In this document: positions 1 through 5,189 of the stretch, piece by piece
Numbering within the stretch: position 1 is the first letter of the stretch
Layout: the number at the start of each line of letters is the position of its first letter
NCBI GenBank assembly: GCA_023387715.1
Contig: JAEWHQ010000214.1
Coordinates: 1-5,189, forward strand
DNA: 5,189 nucleotides
Reading direction: 5' to 3'
From: Pseudomonadota bacterium
GTDB taxonomy: Bacteria; Pseudomonadota; Alphaproteobacteria; Rhizobiales; Rhizobiaceae
Notes under the pieces: model-generated
Told to the model about the DNA's origin: nothing
The model's database searches: none
Seen by the model: the letters and a program-made list of their open reading frames with translations, nothing else
Made by a program: the position numbers and the translations under genes

Positions 1-116
1 CGCAGGCCTTGTCTTTCAAGGTTTGGGGCTTTGCCAGCAATTTGATTGCCGCCACCGCAGGTGCGATCATTATTCTTTGGGTGTTTGACCTGTTGAACGG
101 AAAACGGTCAAAATAA
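1..116 (+). CDS. C-terminal end of a small membrane protein, probably GlsB/YeaQ/YmgE (transglycosylase-associated) family
   Basis: Only the last 37 codons are present; the reading frame starts with the codon at base 3 and stops at TAA 114-116. The visible part holds one strongly hydrophobic helix (NLIAATAGAIIILWVFDLL) followed by a short basic tail, NGKRSK. A Gly/Ala-rich final helix with an aromatic/aliphatic end and a short charged tail fits the last membrane segment of GlsB/YeaQ/YmgE proteins, small inner-membrane proteins linked to stress responses whose exact function is not known. I recall a gene of this family just upstream of lipA in Brucella-type genomes, which supports the call. The lipA start lies 22 bases further on with no visible terminator between them, so the two may be cotranscribed. 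The family call rests on a short fragment and on context; another small membrane protein is possible. Confidence 0.55.
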   Translation, partial: QALSFKVWGFASNLIAATAGAIIILWVFDLLNGKRSK

Positions 117-138
117 GAGGACAGGCAGGGTTTAAGTT

Positions 139-1104
139 ATGGTTACAGTTCTTGATACGGTTGCCAGAGACATGCGTCCGCGCCACCCTGAGAAGGCGCA
201 TCGACCGGATAATGCAATTCTAAAAAAACCGGATTGGATCCGCGTTAAAGCGCCTGTCACCAAAGGCTATAATGAAACACGCGAGATTGTCCGCTCGCAC
301 AAGCTGGTAACGGTTTGTGAAGAAGCTGGTTGCCCGAATATCGGCGAATGCTGGGATAAAAAACACGCAACCTTCATGATTATGGGTGAAATCTGCACCC
401 GTGCTTGTGCTTTCTGTAACGTGGCGACCGGTATCCCAACCGCGCTCGATAAAAACGAACCTGCAAGCGTTGCCAAGGCCGTGAAAGAAATGGGCTTGAA
501 GCATGTGGTGATCACGTCTGTTGACCGTGATGATCTGGCAGATGGCGGTGCACAGCATTTTGCCGAAGTGATCCATGCCATCCGTGAAGCAGCGCCCGGC
601 ACAACAATTGAAATTCTGACACCCGATTTCCTGCGCAAAGAAGGCGCCTTGGAAGTGGTCGTCAAGGCACGTCCTGATGTGTTCAATCACAATCTGGAAA
701 CTGTGCCGTCGAAATATCTGAAAGTGCGTCCGGGTGCGCGTTATTTCCATTCCATCCGTCTGTTGCAGCGCGTGAAGGAACTGGATCCGACCATTTTCAC
801 CAAATCCGGCATTATGGTTGGCTTGGGCGAAGAGCGTAACGAAATCCTGCAATTGATGGACGATTTGCGTTCTGCGGATGTGGATTTCATGACCATTGGT
901 CAGTATTTGCAGCCAACCCGCAAGCACCATCCGGTTATTCGTTTTGTGAAGCCTGATGAGTTCAAGTCATTTGAAACCATCGGCCGCACCAAAGGCTTCC
1001 TGCTGGTGGCCTCAAGCCCGCTGACCCGTTCCTCGCACCATGCGGGCGACGATTTTGCGAAACTGAAAGCCGCGCGTGAAGCGCAGGTGATGGCACGGGC
1101 ATAA
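139..1104 (+). CDS. lipA: Lipoyl synthase LipA (radical SAM)
   Basis: LipA inserts two sulfur atoms at C6 and C8 of protein-bound octanoyl groups, making the lipoyl cofactor of pyruvate and 2-oxoglutarate dehydrogenases and the glycine cleavage system; it is cytosolic. The 321-residue product has both cluster motifs: Cys60, Cys65 and Cys71 ([12 protein letters not shown]) for the auxiliary [4Fe-4S] cluster that is sacrificed as sulfur donor, and Cys86, Cys90 and Cys93 (CTRACAFC) for the radical SAM cluster. The conserved [14 protein letters not shown] stretch follows at about 128-141. The C-terminal RSS motif (297-299) supplies the serine ligand of the auxiliary cluster. Length and N-terminus ([10 protein letters not shown]) match alphaproteobacterial LipA. 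The ATG follows a purine-rich site (GGCAGGG, 124-130) at 8 bases. All key residues are present and the gene looks functional. The octanoyltransferase gene lipB is not in this window. Confidence 0.98.
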   Translation: MVTVLDTVARDMRPRHPEKAHRPDNAILKKPDWIRVKAPVTKGYNETREIVRSHKLVTVCEEAGCPNIGECWDKKHATFMIMGEICTRACAFCNVATGIPTALDKNEPASVAKAVKEMGLKHVVITSVDRDDLADGGAQHFAEVIHAIREAAPGTTIEILTPDFLRKEGALEVVVKARPDVFNHNLETVPSKYLKVRPGARYFHSIRLLQRVKELDPTIFTKSGIMVGLGEERNEILQLMDDLRSADVDFMTIGQYLQPTRKHHPVIRFVKPDEFKSFETIGRTKGFLLVASSPLTRSSHHAGDDFAKLKAAREAQVMARA

Positions 1105-1111
1105 GAACCGC

Positions 1112-1564
1112 ATGCCGAGTTTTACCAATACACGGCGCGTTGCGCATCGTGCCGAAAACATGTTCAAGCTGGTTGCGGATGTGGAAAGCTATCCGCAATT
1201 TCTGCCGATGTGTGAAGCGCTGACCATCCGCTCACGTAAAGAGCGTGACAGCAAAACATTGCTGATCGCTGATATGACGGTTGGCTATAAACTCATCCGC
1301 GAAACATTCACCAGTCAGGTTTTATTAAAACCCGACGACAATGTGATTGAAGTCAAATATATCGATGGGCCATTCCGCTATCTCGACAATCGCTGGACGT
1401 TTATTCCGGCTGAGGGTGGGGAAGCGTGCGATGTCGAGTTTTTCATCGATTATGAGTTTAAGAGCCGCACATTGGGGCTTTTAATGGGTTCGATGTTTGA
1501 TCTGGCATTCCGTAAATTTTCGGAAGCGTTTGAAAAACGTGCGGATCAGATTTTTAAAGCCTGA
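1112..1564 (+). CDS. COQ10/RatA-type START-domain (SRPBCC) protein
   Basis: The 150-residue product is a single polyketide-cyclase/START-like domain of the COQ10/RatA group. It shows the typical beginning (TRRVAHRAENMFKLVADVESYPQFLPMC, about 7-34), the central strand region EVKYIDGPFRYLDNRWTF (80-97) and the end DYEFKSRTLGLLMGSMFD before the long C-terminal helix. In mitochondria COQ10 binds ubiquinone and is needed for efficient respiration. The E. coli relative RatA was reported to block 70S ribosome assembly, and databases often carry 'type II toxin' for that reason. In alphaproteobacteria the ubiquinone-binding role is the likelier one, and there is no adjacent RatB-like gene here. It begins 7 bases after the lipA stop, with only a weak ribosome binding site, so it is probably expressed from the lipA transcript. 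There is no signal peptide. Its last codons form half of a terminator stem shared with the opposing pncC gene. Confidence 0.9.
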   Translation: MPSFTNTRRVAHRAENMFKLVADVESYPQFLPMCEALTIRSRKERDSKTLLIADMTVGYKLIRETFTSQVLLKPDDNVIEVKYIDGPFRYLDNRWTFIPAEGGEACDVEFFIDYEFKSRTLGLLMGSMFDLAFRKFSEAFEKRADQIFKA

Positions 1565-1569
1565 TCCGC
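1541..1569. terminator. Bidirectional intrinsic terminator between convergent genes
   Basis: GCGGATCAG (1541-1549) and CTGATCCGC (1561-1569) are perfect reverse complements and form a 9-bp stem with an 11-base loop. On the plus strand the stem is followed at once by TTTAATTTT (1570-1578). On the minus strand a run of five T follows after three bases (complement of 1533-1537). It sits exactly where the COQ10-like gene and pncC meet tail to tail, 6 bases apart, so it can serve both. The left arm and loop lie inside the last codons of the COQ10-like gene, and the poly-T on the plus side covers the pncC stop codon. The stem and T-tracts are seen directly; termination activity is inferred. Confidence 0.7.
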
Positions 1570-1570
1570 T

Positions 1571-2074
1571 TTAATTTTGACTGATATTTTCCAAAACCAA
1601 ATCAAGTGCTGCAAGCACAGTTAAGTGCCGGATTTCTGCGCGCGTTTTGTCGGCACCAAATCGGCATTCACGATGCAGGATTGTGCTTTGCCCGCGCAGG
1701 GCGCTGGCAATATGCACAAGGCCGACAGGCTTTGCATCCGAGCCGCCACCCGGGCCTGCAACGCCAGTTACCGCCACACTGACAGATGCTTTAGATTGTT
1801 GCAACGCACCTTGCGCCATGGCAAGGGCGACCTCTTTGGAAACGGCACCTTTGTCTTCAATGAGTGGGAATGGCACGCCAATCATTGTGGTTTTAGCCGC
1901 ATTGGAGTAGGTGACAAAGCCGCGATCTACCACATCGGATGATCCGGCAATATCAGTGAGGCTCGCGATAATCAGGCCGCCTGTGCAAGATTCAGCCGTT
2001 GTGACCATGAAACCTGCCTTGCGGCAGGCTTCCAGCACTTCATTTGCTTTTACCTCGGCGATGAGTTCGCTCAT
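1571..2074 (-). CDS. pncC: Nicotinamide-nucleotide amidohydrolase PncC (CinA C-terminal domain family)
   Basis: PncC-type enzymes hydrolyse nicotinamide mononucleotide (NMN) to nicotinic acid mononucleotide and ammonia, returning NMN (for example from NAD-dependent DNA ligase) to NAD synthesis. The 167-residue product consists only of the CinA C-terminal domain. It contains the signature [11 protein letters not shown], with the likely nucleophile Ser29 in AESCTGG (27-33), then TYSNAAK (55-61) with the conserved Lys61, and the glycine-rich [11 protein letters not shown] (102-112). The N-terminal molybdopterin-binding-like domain (COG1058) of full CinA is absent, as is normal for stand-alone PncC. 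The ATG overlaps the ispDF stop by 4 bases (ATGA), which implies cotranscription and probable translational coupling with ispDF. Databases often label such genes 'cinA' or 'competence/damage-inducible protein', but nothing here points to competence. Confidence 0.93.
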   Translation of the reverse strand: MSELIAEVKANEVLEACRKAGFMVTTAESCTGGLIIASLTDIAGSSDVVDRGFVTYSNAAKTTMIGVPFPLIEDKGAVSKEVALAMAQGALQQSKASVSVAVTGVAGPGGGSDAKPVGLVHIASALRGQSTILHRECRFGADKTRAEIRHLTVLAALDLVLENISQN

Positions 2075-3279
2075 AAAACATCCTCATGAGCCGGTACTTC
2101 ACCCGGATAGACAACAGTTGCAGTCACAATCGCGGCAATACCTTCACCGCGGCCTAAAAATCCGAGCTTTTCATTGGTAGTGGCTTTGACAGAAATACGA
2201 TCAGCGCTGATATTGAGAATTTGAGCGAGGCTTGTTGTCATCGCAGGGCGGTGCGGGCCAATCTTTGGTTCTTCGCAGATCAGCGTCACATCGGTATTGG
2301 TGATGCGGCCACCGGCTTCACGCACCAGTTTGACAGCAAATTCGAGAAAAATATGCGAAGCGGCACCTTTCCACTGCGGGTCGGATGGCGGAAAATGTGT
2401 GCCAATATCGCCAGCGCCACGGGTTGCAAGCAGCGCATCGGTGAGCGCATGAAAGCCAACATCGGCATCGGAATGGCCGGAGAGCTTTTTATCAAACGGA
2501 ATTTCAACGCCGCATAAAGTGACAAAGTCACCTTCTTCAAAGGCATGTACATCATAGCCATTGCCGGTGCGCACATCCGGGAAGAAGCTTGGCGCATTGT
2601 TTAAGCGCTGATTGGCCATTTCAATATCCTTTGCCCATGTCAGTTTGGTATTGTCGGCAGAGCCTTCAATAATAGTAACTGCCAGACCATGCCATTCGGC
2701 AATGGCGGCATCATCGGTAAAATCAGTTAAACCCGCTTTGAGCGCTTTGCTATGGGCTTCAAAAATCGGCGCATAAGGGAAGGCTTGCGGGGTTTGTGCG
2801 GCATAGAGGCCGGCGCGCGGCACGGTTTTTTGTACCATGCCATTGGTGTTTGCCTGCTTGAGTGTGTCTGAAACAGCAAGGGCTGGTAACACACCGCTTG
2901 TTGGCTGCAAATTTCTGATGATGCGGCCAAGCAAATCCAAAGTTACAAACGGGCGCACACCATCATGGATCATCACATAATCAGGCTTGTCTTCAGCCAG
3001 TGCCAAAAGGCCAAGCTGGGTGGATTCCTGACGGGTCGGGCCGCCGGTGACAACCAGAATGCGCGGATCTGCAATAGGGCAAGCTGCCTGATAAAGCGCT
3101 TTATCATCGGCATGGATGACAATGACAATTTTGGTGAGGGCATCACATTGCAAAAATGTTGCAAGCGTGCGCATCAAAACTGCCTGATTACCGATTCGGC
3201 GATATTGCTTCGGGCCTTCAACGCTTTGTCCGGCGCGTTCCCCGCGTCCGGCAGCGACGATCACTGCTGCTGTCTTCAA
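2071..3279 (-). CDS. ispDF: Bifunctional IspD/IspF: MEP cytidylyltransferase and MEcPP synthase
   Basis: This 402-residue fusion carries two steps of the MEP isoprenoid pathway. The N-terminal IspD domain (about 1-228) joins CTP to methylerythritol 4-phosphate; it shows the nucleotide-binding loop AAGRGERAG (9-17) with PKQ (23-25), HDGVRP (105-110), TDD (188-190) and NTKLT with Lys212. The C-terminal IspF domain (about 236-395) makes the cyclodiphosphate MEcPP; it has the metal ligands Asp243 and His245 (GYDVH) and His277, plus GHSDAD (268-273), [13 protein letters not shown] (288-300) and the [10 protein letters not shown]...GRGEGIA end. IspE, the step between them, is not encoded here. The start is TTG: the next Met (36) would remove the nucleotide-binding loop, the frame upstream is closed at 3310-3312 and offers no ATG or GTG, and GAAGG (3290-3294) lies 10 bases ahead of the TTG. 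The fused form is common in alphaproteobacteria. Its stop overlaps the pncC start. Confidence 0.97.
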   Translation of the reverse strand: MKTAAVIVAAGRGERAGQSVEGPKQYRRIGNQAVLMRTLATFLQCDALTKIVIVIHADDKALYQAACPIADPRILVVTGGPTRQESTQLGLLALAEDKPDYVMIHDGVRPFVTLDLLGRIIRNLQPTSGVLPALAVSDTLKQANTNGMVQKTVPRAGLYAAQTPQAFPYAPIFEAHSKALKAGLTDFTDDAAIAEWHGLAVTIIEGSADNTKLTWAKDIEMANQRLNNAPSFFPDVRTGNGYDVHAFEEGDFVTLCGVEIPFDKKLSGHSDADVGFHALTDALLATRGAGDIGTHFPPSDPQWKGAASHIFLEFAVKLVREAGGRITNTDVTLICEEPKIGPHRPAMTTSLAQILNISADRISVKATTNEKLGFLGRGEGIAAIVTATVVYPGEVPAHEDVL

Positions 3280-3385
3280 AGTTGCATTGCCTTCAATTAA
3301 ATTAAGCCTTTAGAGCGATTTAAAGCTTAGAGAGCAAAAATGCCAGCCAAGGAATGTATTTAGGCACATAAGTGTGGGTGTTTTA

Positions 3386-3416
3386 TTGCGTTTGGATAGT
3401 GTATTGCTTAAATAAT
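3386..3416 (+). promoter_or_regulatory. Candidate sigma-70-type promoter for dusB-ntrB
   Basis: TTGCGT at 3386-3391 is followed after 17 bases by TAAATA (3409-3414). An overlapping AATAAT (3411-3416) matches the TATAAT consensus better (5 of 6) but would need a 19-base spacer. Transcription would then begin near 3421-3424, giving a leader of about 55 bases before dusB. The surrounding AT-rich stretch stands out from the coding DNA on either side. The hexamers are only moderate matches, so the exact position is uncertain; I saw no sigma-54 (GG-N10-GC) promoter of convincing quality. Confidence 0.35.
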
Positions 3417-3437
3417 AGGCAGTTTTGAAACTGCCTA
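3416..3437. promoter_or_regulatory. 22-bp palindrome at the predicted dusB-ntrB transcription start (possible operator)
   Basis: TAGGCAGTTT (3416-3425) and AAACTGCCTA (3428-3437) are perfect 10-base reverse complements separated by only TG. The two-base centre favours a protein-binding site for a dimer over an RNA hairpin, though a 9-bp stem with a 4-base loop is also possible. No T-run follows on the plus strand, so it is not a good terminator for that strand. It lies immediately downstream of the candidate -10 box, where a bound protein would repress. NtrC, whose gene normally follows ntrB, is one candidate because ntrBC operons are often autoregulated, but the arms do not match the enteric NtrC site (TGCACC half-sites) well. 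The binding protein is unknown. Confidence 0.5.
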
Positions 3438-3477
3438 AATAACAGGCACTCCTAAAGATAAGTGACAACAGGCAAGA

Positions 3478-4470
3478 ATGACACTCCTTAATCAGCCCAT
3501 TTCGATTGCAGGCGTTGAGCTGCCGAACCGTGTGTTTCTGGCGCCGATGTCGGGTGTGTCGGATTTGCCGTTTCGTCGCCGTGCGGCGGCTGCCGGTGCC
3601 GGTGTGGTGGTGTCGGAGATGGTGGCAAGTGCCGAACTGTGCGCCCGCCATTCTGAAAGCATGTTGCGGCTTAATGGCGAGGGGCTTGGCACACATGTGG
3701 TGCAGTTGGCCGGACGTGAAGCCCATTGGATGGGGGAAGCTGCTAAAATTGCTGAAGGCGAAGGCGCAGACATTATTGATATCAATATGGGTTGCCCTGC
3801 CAAAAAGGTGACAGGTGGTTATTCCGGCTCGGCGCTGATGCGTGATCTTGATCATGCCATGACGCTGGTGGAAGCAACGGTGAATGCCGTGAACGTGCCG
3901 GTGACATTAAAAATGCGTCTCGGCTGGGATGAGAACAGTATTAATGCGCCGGAATTGGCAAAGCGGGCGGAAGCTGCCGGCATTGCGATGATTACCGTGC
4001 ACGGGCGTACCCGCAACCAGTTTTATGAAGGCCATGCCGATTGGGATGCCATTGCGGCGGTGCGGGCAGAAATCAAACAGCCGCTGGTTGCCAATGGCGA
4101 TGTGGGCACGACAGCAGATGCGCAGGAGATTTTGCGGCGCTCTGGCGCTGATGCGGTGATGGTGGGGCGCGCAAGCTATGGTCAACCTTGGCTGGCTGGG
4201 GCCATTGCTGCCGATACGCCACAGAAATTTTCTGATAAAAGCGAAATTTTATCATATATTATAATGCATTATGAGGACATGCTGAAGCATTATGGCGACC
4301 GCACCGGTATTCGTCATTCGCGCAAGCATCTGGGCTGGTATCTGGATCGCCATATTGGTGCTCAGCTCCTTCCGGCAGATCGCGCCAGCATTATGACCCT
4401 GACTGACCCGCATCAGGTCATTGCGCTGCTCACCGAGATTTTCAATAAAACCGCTGATATGGCGGCTTGA
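3478..4470 (+). CDS. dusB: tRNA-dihydrouridine synthase DusB (NifR3 family)
   Basis: DusB reduces specific uridines in the tRNA D-loop region to dihydrouridine, using FMN and NADPH, in the cytosol. The 330-residue product has the FMN-binding TIM-barrel start LAPMSGVSDLPFRR (21-34), the active-site segment DINMGCPAKKVTGGYSGSALM with the proton-donating Cys106, LKMRLGW (144-150), HGRTRNQFYEG (175-185), the phosphate-binding NGDVG (206-210) and MVGRASYGQPW (228-238). The C-terminal helical tRNA-binding domain follows, with RKHLGWY (282-288). Length is normal for the family. The ATG chosen leaves the usual short lead (ISIAGVELPNRV) before the barrel; the ribosome binding site is weak (AGGCAAG, 3470-3476, very close to the start). 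It is the first gene of the dusB-ntrB unit; in alphaproteobacteria it was first named nifR3 from this position, and in E. coli dusB precedes fis instead. Confidence 0.97.
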   Translation: MTLLNQPISIAGVELPNRVFLAPMSGVSDLPFRRRAAAAGAGVVVSEMVASAELCARHSESMLRLNGEGLGTHVVQLAGREAHWMGEAAKIAEGEGADIIDINMGCPAKKVTGGYSGSALMRDLDHAMTLVEATVNAVNVPVTLKMRLGWDENSINAPELAKRAEAAGIAMITVHGRTRNQFYEGHADWDAIAAVRAEIKQPLVANGDVGTTADAQEILRRSGADAVMVGRASYGQPWLAGAIAADTPQKFSDKSEILSYIIMHYEDMLKHYGDRTGIRHSRKHLGWYLDRHIGAQLLPADRASIMTLTDPHQVIALLTEIFNKTADMAA

Positions 4471-4471
4471 A

Positions 4472-5189
4472 ATGGATACAGTGCCATTAAGTCTCCTGGT
4501 GCTGGATAGCCTCAATCAGGCGATTATCGTGCTGAATAAGCAAAATCATATTATCTATGCCAATCTGGAGGCAGAAGTTTTCTTCAAAACCGGTGCTGCG
4601 ATGTTGCGCCGTCAGGAACTGGCACAGATTTTGCCTGTGGGTTCGCCGCTGATTGCGATGGTGGAACAATCGCGCGCGCGTGATGTTCCGTGTCAGGAAT
4701 ACCGGCTTGATCTTTCATCGCCGCGACTGGGTGATGATAAAATCACCGATATTTATATGCGCCCTGTCATGGAAATGCCGGGGCATATGCTGCTGGTTTT
4801 TAAAGAAAAGACGTTGGCAGAGAAAATCGAGCGGCAATTATCCTATCGGGGTGCGGCGCAATCGGTGTCGGGTCTGGCTTCTATGCTGGCACATGAAATT
4901 AAAAACCCGCTTTCAGGTATTCGTGGTGCGGCGCAATTGCTGGAAACTGTGGTGGAGCCTTCAGATCAGCCGCTGACTGTGCTGATCCGCGACGAGGCTG
5001 ACCGGATTGTCAAACTGGTTGACCGGATGGAGATTTTTTCCGACGAGCGACCGGTGGAAAAAGAGCCGGTTAATATTCATAATATTCTGAGCCATGTACG
5101 CGCATTGGCGGTGCATGGCTTTGGCAAGTCTATCAGTTTTATCGAAGATTATGATCCTTCATTGCCGCCGGTTCTGGCCAACCGCGATC
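4472..5189 (+). CDS. ntrB: Nitrogen regulation sensor histidine kinase NtrB, 5' part (runs off the window)
   Basis: NtrB (NRII, GlnL) is a cytosolic kinase/phosphatase that, under control of the PII protein, sets phosphorylation of NtrC and so the response to nitrogen limitation. The 239 complete codons here encode an N-terminal PAS domain (about 5-115, beginning LLVLDSLNQAIIVLNKQNHIIYAN) and the dimerisation/phosphotransfer domain with the H-box ASMLAHEIKNPLSGIRGAAQLL, where His141 is the phosphorylated residue. After that come DEADRIVKLVDRME and the run-up to the ATPase domain, ending at VLANRD just before the expected N-box. The ATP-binding N, G1 and G2 boxes lie beyond the window; family members are about 350-380 residues long. 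There is no membrane segment, which separates it from the membrane-bound paralogue NtrY. The ATG is one base after the dusB stop, with a weak GGCGG site (4461-4465) inside the end of dusB, suggesting coupled translation. ntrC is expected next. Confidence 0.95.
   Translation, partial: MDTVPLSLLVLDSLNQAIIVLNKQNHIIYANLEAEVFFKTGAAMLRRQELAQILPVGSPLIAMVEQSRARDVPCQEYRLDLSSPRLGDDKITDIYMRPVMEMPGHMLLVFKEKTLAEKIERQLSYRGAAQSVSGLASMLAHEIKNPLSGIRGAAQLLETVVEPSDQPLTVLIRDEADRIVKLVDRMEIFSDERPVEKEPVNIHNILSHVRALAVHGFGKSISFIEDYDPSLPPVLANRD

Noticed and set aside
220..930. A 236-codon open frame on the minus strand opposite lipA
   Set aside because: It lies entirely antisense to a strongly conserved lipA, its protein is rich in His, Phe, Cys and Arg with no recognisable domain, and it reads as the complement of lipA codons.
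1625..1942. Plus-strand open frames opposite pncC
   Set aside because: They are shadows of pncC, whose signature motifs are clear on the minus strand.
3306..3336. Possible small hairpin or repeat (CTTTA ... TAAAG, with TTAGAGCG / TTAGAGAG nearby) just upstream of ispDF
   Set aside because: The stem is only 5 bp and AT-rich with an 8-base loop, and the near-repeat is imperfect, so it is not distinguishable from chance.
3300..3440. A minus-strand promoter for ispDF (for example TAAATA at the complement of 3358-3363, or TATTAT at the complement of 3412-3417)
   Set aside because: Neither -10-like hexamer has an acceptable -35 partner at 16-18 bases, so I could not choose a site even though a promoter for ispDF should be in this gap.
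3310..3855. A 181-codon open frame on the minus strand covering the dusB start and the intergenic region
   Set aside because: More than two thirds of it is antisense to dusB and its protein is low in acidic residues with no family resemblance; the rest crosses the AT-rich promoter region.
4653..4976. A 107-codon plus-strand frame within ntrB
   Set aside because: It is out of frame with the continuous NtrB reading frame that starts at 4472 and contains the H-box; its Trp/Arg/Cys-rich product is typical of a shadow frame.

Overview
The window looks like ordinary chromosomal DNA from an alphaproteobacterium of the order Hyphomicrobiales (Rhizobiales), probably near the Brucellaceae. The LipA N-terminus and body read like Brucella-type LipA. 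IspD and IspF are fused into one protein, as is usual in this group. The gene order lipA - COQ10-like - pncC/cinA (reversed) - ispDF (reversed) - dusB - ntrB is the one I remember for Brucella and rhizobia. By eye the base composition is close to half GC, lower than most Brucella relatives; I cannot name a genus.

Layout. (1) 1-116: the last 37 codons of a small membrane protein, probably of the GlsB/YeaQ/YmgE family. (2) 139-1564, plus strand: lipA (lipoyl synthase), then 7 bases later a COQ10/RatA-type START-domain gene. (3) 1571-3279, minus strand: ispDF, overlapped by 4 bases by pncC (CinA C-terminal type NMN amidohydrolase). The two transcription units meet tail to tail, and a perfect 9-bp stem with T-rich flanks on both sides (1541-1569) looks like a shared bidirectional terminator. 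(4) 3280-3477: a divergent intergenic region with a candidate promoter for dusB and a 22-bp palindrome placed where transcription would start. (5) 3478-5189, plus strand: dusB (tRNA-dihydrouridine synthase, old name nifR3), then one base later ntrB (glnL), the nitrogen sensor kinase, which runs off the end of the window just before its ATP-binding motifs.

How the genes fit together. LipA makes the lipoyl cofactor of the 2-oxoacid dehydrogenases, and the COQ10-like protein is linked to ubiquinone and respiration, so the left unit concerns central oxidative metabolism. ispDF supplies isoprenoid precursors by the MEP pathway (including the ubiquinone tail) and pncC recycles pyridine nucleotide. 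The right unit is the conserved dusB-ntrBC nitrogen regulation operon. All genes appear intact and I see no mobile element, CRISPR array, tRNA or rRNA. I found no undescribed system; the points most worth a second look are the palindrome upstream of dusB-ntrB, the convergent terminator, and the non-ATG start of ispDF.
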